Source: an uncultured Planctomycetaceae bacterium (GTDB lineage Bacteria; Planctomycetota; Planctomycetia; Pirellulales; UBA1268). From it: a DNA stretch of 8,684 bases. The DNA lies in assembly GCA_937926325.1 (NCBI GenBank), contig CALAZQ010000290.1, forward strand, positions 1-8,684. The letters run 5' to 3'. This document shows, one piece after another, positions 5,868 through 8,684 of this stretch (positions are counted from its first letter, which is position 1; each line of letters starts with the position of its first letter). The translations under genes were made by a program, and so were the position numbers. The notes under the pieces are model-generated. The model was not told where the DNA came from. It worked only from the letters and a program-made list of their open reading frames with translations, and did not search any database.

Positions 5868-7136
5868 TCAGTCCCTCATTTCAACGGTCAATGGCCGGCG
5901 GACCAGGCTGGACGTCACCAGAAACGACAGCGGATGCAGCAGGCCCATCAGCAGAAAGATCCAGCCGTAGCCGAACCACTCAATGCAATAGCCGGTCATC
6001 CAGGTAAACAGTGTGCCACCAAGACCGGTCCCGAGGGCCAAAATGCCAGAGACGGTACCAATCGTCGCCTTGGGGTAGATGTCGTTGGTCAGCGTCGTCT
6101 GGTTGGTCTTCCAGGCCATGTGGGCAAACGTCACCGCACAAATCAGTCCGATCACCTGCCACTGCGCGGTGACATTATTGATGGCAAGTGACAGCGGCAT
6201 CACGGCGGCGCAGGGCAGCATGACCGTCAGCCGCGCGGCAATCGGCCGTCGGCCCCGGCCCACCAGCCGGCCGCTCAACCAGCCACCGACAATCGCCCCG
6301 AGGTCTGCCGACAGGTAGGGCAGCCAGGCGAGCATCCCCATCTGGGCCATCGTAAAGCCCCGCTGCTCGACCAGGTATTTCGGCAGCCAGAACAGATAGA
6401 ACCACCAGACCGGGTCGGAGAGAAACCGTGACAGCAGCAGGCCCCACGTCTGCTGCTGGGTCAGCGCCTGCCGCCAGCCCACTCGCTCGACGGGCTTTTC
6501 CACCGTCACCGATTCCGGCTGCGCCCGCCCCAGCACGTGCTCACGTTCGGCAGGCGTGATCCAGGGATGGGTTTCGGGCGTCCGGTAGAGCAGCAGCCAG
6601 CCGATCAGCCAGACAAACCCGAGCGAACCGGTCAGCACAAAGGCCGGCTGCCAGCCGAAGCGGAAGTTGATCCAGGTGATCACCGGCGGGGCGATGATCG
6701 CACCAATCGCCGCCCCGCTTTGGATCAGGCCATGCACAAAGGCCCGCTCCCGCGGCGGATACCATTCGCTGACGGCCTTGAAGGCCGCCATGAAGTTTCC
6801 CGATTCGCCCATGCCCAGCAGGAACCGCAGGAGCCCCAGGGACCAGACGCCCCGTACAAATGCATGGGCCATATTGGCCAGCGACCACCAGACCACGAAC
6901 AGGCTCAATGCAGCTCTCGTTCCGAGCCGATCGACGAGCAACCCCGAACCGACATACATCACCGTGTAGGCCGCGAGAAAGGCGGTCAGCACGTTGGCAT
7001 ATTCAATCTCCGAGATGCCGAGCTCTGCCGTGATCACCGGGGCCAGCACCGACAGGGTCTGCCGGTCGACGTAGTTGATCACCGTCGAGAAAAAGAGCAG
7101 CCCGGCAATCCACCAGCGGAGGTGTGGCACACGCAT
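5868..7136 (-). CDS. MFS sugar-acid transporter, ExuT/DgoT-like (ACS family)
   Basis: A 422-residue inner-membrane carrier with about 12 hydrophobic segments and a cytoplasmic loop around residues 187-225. The first helix carries INYVDRQTLSVLAP (20-33), typical of the anion:cation symporter family. The motif VDRLGTR (68-74) is the MFS loop 2-3 signature, and SEWYPPRERAF (123-133) is typical of ExuT, GudP and DgoT. D24 and E111 are 87 residues apart, the same spacing I recall for the protonation residues D46 and E133 of E. coli DgoT, which supports H+-coupled uptake of a hexonate or hexuronate. The ATG at 7136 follows the DapA-family stop by 12 nt, with AAGG as a weak ribosome site. In this operon it most likely imports the acid degraded by the downstream enzymes. 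Confidence 0.88.
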   Translation of the reverse strand: MRVPHLRWWIAGLLFFSTVINYVDRQTLSVLAPVITAELGISEIEYANVLTAFLAAYTVMYVGSGLLVDRLGTRAALSLFVVWWSLANMAHAFVRGVWSLGLLRFLLGMGESGNFMAAFKAVSEWYPPRERAFVHGLIQSGAAIGAIIAPPVITWINFRFGWQPAFVLTGSLGFVWLIGWLLLYRTPETHPWITPAEREHVLGRAQPESVTVEKPVERVGWRQALTQQQTWGLLLSRFLSDPVWWFYLFWLPKYLVEQRGFTMAQMGMLAWLPYLSADLGAIVGGWLSGRLVGRGRRPIAARLTVMLPCAAVMPLSLAINNVTAQWQVIGLICAVTFAHMAWKTNQTTLTNDIYPKATIGTVSGILALGTGLGGTLFTWMTGYCIEWFGYGWIFLLMGLLHPLSFLVTSSLVRRPLTVEMRD

Positions 7137-7148
7137 ATCGACACCGCC

Positions 7149-8054
7149 TTAGCCAACCTCAGGGCAGACCGCCTGGTCGGCCAGCCGCCGCAGCTGTGCA
7201 AGTTCTTGCAGGCTCTCCTCGCTGAGGGCCGCCGTCGGATGCCGGACGGTGGGCGAGTCAATGATGCCGGCAGCAACCAGGTTGTGCTTCTGGGCCGACA
7301 CGCCCAGGCCCGGCTGCAGCTCAAACCGCAGCAGCGGCAGGATCCGGCTGAAGACCGCCCAGGCTGCGTCGGGCTGACCTGCCTCGAGCAGGTTCCAGAT
7401 TTCCACCAGGTCGCGGGTGCGGTCACTGCCGGGCATCTGTCCGCAGGCTCCCCTTTGGGTTTCTTCGATGATGAACTGGCAGTTGAGGCCGCCGAACAGC
7501 CGAAGCGTGTCACCCGCCTGCCTGTGGACGGCGGTGATCTTGGGGGCGGTCGCCGGGGCTTCGATTTTCACATACTCAACCCGCTCGACCTCGGCTGCCA
7601 GCCGCATCAGCAACGCCGGCGGCATGGCCACCTGCGTCATCAGCGGGGCATCCTGCACCATGATCGGAATCGAGACCGCGTCAGAGATCGCGGAGTAATA
7701 GTGCAGCAGGCCGTCGGCGTCGGTCTTGAGGTAAAAGGGGGGCAGCACCATCAGACAGTCGGCCCCGAGGTCTTCCAGTTCGCGGCTCAGGGCGACGGCG
7801 GCATCGGTGCCGGTGTGGCCACTCGAGGCCACCAGTGGCACCCGGCCAGCGACCTGCCGGGCAATTCGCTGCATCAGTTCGGCCCGTTCCGCTGCAGTCA
7901 GCGTGTAACCCTCGCTGGCATTGGCGAAGAGTCCAAGGCCATGGGCCCCTTGCGCAAGCAGGTGCTCGACCAGCCGCTCCTGGCTGGCAAAGTCGATCGA
8001 GCCGTCGGGATGGAACGGCGTATTGAGAATCGGCACGATGCCGCGAAGTGTCAT
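7149..8054 (-). CDS. DapA/DHDPS-family lyase, similar to L-2-keto-3-deoxyarabonate dehydratase
   Basis: A 301-residue class I (beta/alpha)8 enzyme. Schiff-base Lys163 lies in EYVKIEAP, and GACGQMPGS (202-210) is the usual family motif. It is not a true dihydrodipicolinate synthase: the catalytic Tyr of the YNVP motif is replaced (IMVQDAP, 131-137, so Gln134 at the Tyr place), and the GTTGE loop reads ANASEGY (44-50). As I recall, the IPIMVQDAP sequence and a LAN.SE loop are shared with bacterial L-2-keto-3-deoxyarabonate dehydratase (EC 4.2.1.43), which gives alpha-ketoglutarate semialdehyde. It may therefore dehydrate, or cleave, a 2-keto-3-deoxy acid. It is the first gene of the operon. ATG 8054 has GGGAG 12 nt upstream, a long spacing. 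The specific substrate is unproven. Confidence 0.85.
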   Translation of the reverse strand: MTLRGIVPILNTPFHPDGSIDFASQERLVEHLLAQGAHGLGLFANASEGYTLTAAERAELMQRIARQVAGRVPLVASSGHTGTDAAVALSRELEDLGADCLMVLPPFYLKTDADGLLHYYSAISDAVSIPIMVQDAPLMTQVAMPPALLMRLAAEVERVEYVKIEAPATAPKITAVHRQAGDTLRLFGGLNCQFIIEETQRGACGQMPGSDRTRDLVEIWNLLEAGQPDAAWAVFSRILPLLRFELQPGLGVSAQKHNLVAAGIIDSPTVRHPTAALSEESLQELAQLRRLADQAVCPEVG

Positions 8055-8100
8055 GTCTTGGTCGAGCTCCCAATTTGAAGAGTCGTCATGCTACGCTGAC

Positions 8101-8110
8101 CACCGCGGTG
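8101..8110. promoter_or_regulatory. Perfect 10-bp palindrome, operator candidate
   Basis: CACCGCGGTG is a perfect 10-base palindrome 47 nt upstream of the operon's first ATG. Its right half recurs as GCGGTGA at 8144-8150. The position suits an operator for the dgo-like operon. The regulator that would bind it is unknown, and GC-rich palindromes can arise by chance here. Confidence 0.3.
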
Positions 8111-8171
8111 ATTTGCGGGAAAAAACTGCGAATTTCAGCCAAAGCGGTGACGCCCGCAGGCAGGGCCGGAA

Positions 8172-8182
8172 GCCGATTCGGC
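8172..8182. promoter_or_regulatory. Dyad GCCGA-T-TCGGC, operator candidate
   Basis: A perfect 5+1+5 dyad 68 nt before the TSUP start codon. Too tight to form a hairpin, so if functional it would act as a protein-binding site. Weak evidence. Confidence 0.2.
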
Positions 8183-8250
8183 AAGCGTCAGCCGCCCGCC
8201 TGCCGAAGCTCAGTCAAACCCACAGCAGCTCCGGTCGCTCCCCAATCACA

Positions 8251-8684
8251 ATGTCCATGTTCAGCCTGTTGCTCCCACTCGCCCTTGCCCTGGTTGCCTG
8301 CCTCTACGCCGCGGTCGGCCATGCCGGGGCGACCGGCTACATCGCGGTGATGGGGTTGTTTGGAATTGATCCGCAGACGATTCGACCAACGGCACTCAGC
8401 CTCAACGCCGTCGTTGGCACGATTGCGACCGTGCAATTCGCTCGGGCGGGCCACTTGCGCCGCCAGTTGTTGCTGCCGCTGGCCATGGCGAGCGTGCCGG
8501 CTGCCACCGTCGGTGGCTGGCTGCGGCTGCCGACCGCGGTGTTTGAGGGACTCGTCGGCGTGGTGCTGCTGTTTTCGGCCGCTCAGATTTTTCGGCAATC
8601 AGCAACGACCGAGCAAGCTACCCGCCCCAACCGGGCTCTCCCCGCACTGGCACTCACCGTGCTGGGTGGCCTGCTCGGGTTGCT
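8251..8684 (+). CDS. TSUP-family (TauE/SafE) membrane transporter, N-terminal part (partial)
   Basis: An uninterrupted frame of 144 codons runs from ATG 8251 off the right edge. The first segment LLLPLALALVACLYAAVGHA, then GATGYIAVMGLFGI, and the following TALSLNAVVGTIATVQFARA then GHLRR, match the TauE/SafE family: a first helix ending in a VGHxGA motif and a second with N and TVQF before a short RAGH loop. Further hydrophobic helices follow (residues about 72-112 and from about 130). The family moves sulfite, sulfonates or other organic anions across the inner membrane; the substrate here is unknown. ATG 8257 is a near alternative start; no clear ribosome site is seen before either. It is divergent from the sugar-acid operon, so a shared regulator is possible but not shown. 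Confidence 0.85.
   Translation, partial: MSMFSLLLPLALALVACLYAAVGHAGATGYIAVMGLFGIDPQTIRPTALSLNAVVGTIATVQFARAGHLRRQLLLPLAMASVPAATVGGWLRLPTAVFEGLVGVVLLFSAAQIFRQSATTEQATRPNRALPALALTVLGGLLGL

Larger units (their letters stand above)
8055..8250. other. Divergent intergenic region between the sugar-acid operon and the TSUP gene
   Basis: These 196 bases must hold the operon's promoter (leftward) and that of the TSUP gene (rightward). I could not fix either -35/-10 pair. Two dyads (8101-8110 and 8172-8182) and a direct repeat GCGGTGA (8105-8111, 8144-8150) are visible. Confidence 0.6.

Noticed and set aside
4667..6007. Plus-strand open frames (about 190 and 230 codons) opposite the dehydratase gene
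   Set aside because: They are antisense to a protein with a complete set of conserved active-site residues, and show no signals of their own.
6537..8078. A 513-codon open frame on the plus strand opposite the transporter and DapA-family genes
   Set aside because: It lies antisense to two clearly homologous genes, is rich in Gln, His, Arg, Gly and Pro with no domain or ribosome site, and is the kind of long mirror frame that high-GC coding DNA produces.
8156..8203. Inverted GCAGGC/GCCTGC pair before the TSUP gene
   Set aside because: The arms are 6 bp and 36 nt apart in GC-rich DNA, which is expected by chance.

Overview
The window is high-GC bacterial DNA, and its gene content points to a planctomycete, probably of the Pirellula/Rhodopirellula group. 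That placement is an inference from protein families: a secreted FAD-oxidoreductase-type N-terminus with the VEAESF...GGW motif, a XylR-like sensor fused to an AraC domain, a remnant of a secreted sugar-binding/hydrolase-like (DUF1080/LamG-like) protein, and a sugar-acid operon. No rRNA, tRNA, CRISPR array or transposase was seen.

Layout. (1) 1-182, minus strand: the first 60 codons of a secreted protein that runs off the left edge. (2) 183-528: a divergent control region with hairpins and short repeats. (3) 529-1695, plus: a XylR-like AraC-family regulator. (4) 1702-2282, plus: a broken remnant of a secreted DUF1080-like protein. Its two homologous parts lie in different frames with the middle missing. 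(5) 2415-3075, plus: a FitA/VapB-type antitoxin and a VapC PIN toxin, with a promoter that contains a perfect palindrome. (6) 8054 down to 3065, minus: a tight five-gene operon in the order DapA-family lyase, ExuT/DgoT-like MFS transporter, enolase-superfamily sugar-acid dehydratase, dgoK and dgoA. Gaps are 12 and 10 nt, then the genes overlap by 1 and about 23 nt. (7) 8055-8250: a divergent intergenic region with two dyads. (8) 8251 to the right edge, plus: the start of a TSUP (TauE/SafE) membrane transporter.

How the genes work together (inference from families). The MFS protein imports a hexonate or hexuronate-like acid. The enolase-superfamily enzyme dehydrates it to a 2-keto-3-deoxy acid. 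DgoK phosphorylates this at C6, and DgoA cleaves the product to pyruvate and glyceraldehyde-3-phosphate (De Ley-Doudoroff route). The DapA-family protein most resembles L-2-keto-3-deoxyarabonate dehydratase and suggests a second branch, perhaps for a C5 acid. The dehydratase lacks the signature of classical D-galactonate dehydratase, so the true substrate is open. The XylR-like regulator may control this operon, but the remnant and toxin-antitoxin pair lie between them. I found no entirely new system. The unusual points are the enzyme combination in the operon, the altered active sites, the gene remnant and the compact vapBC control region.
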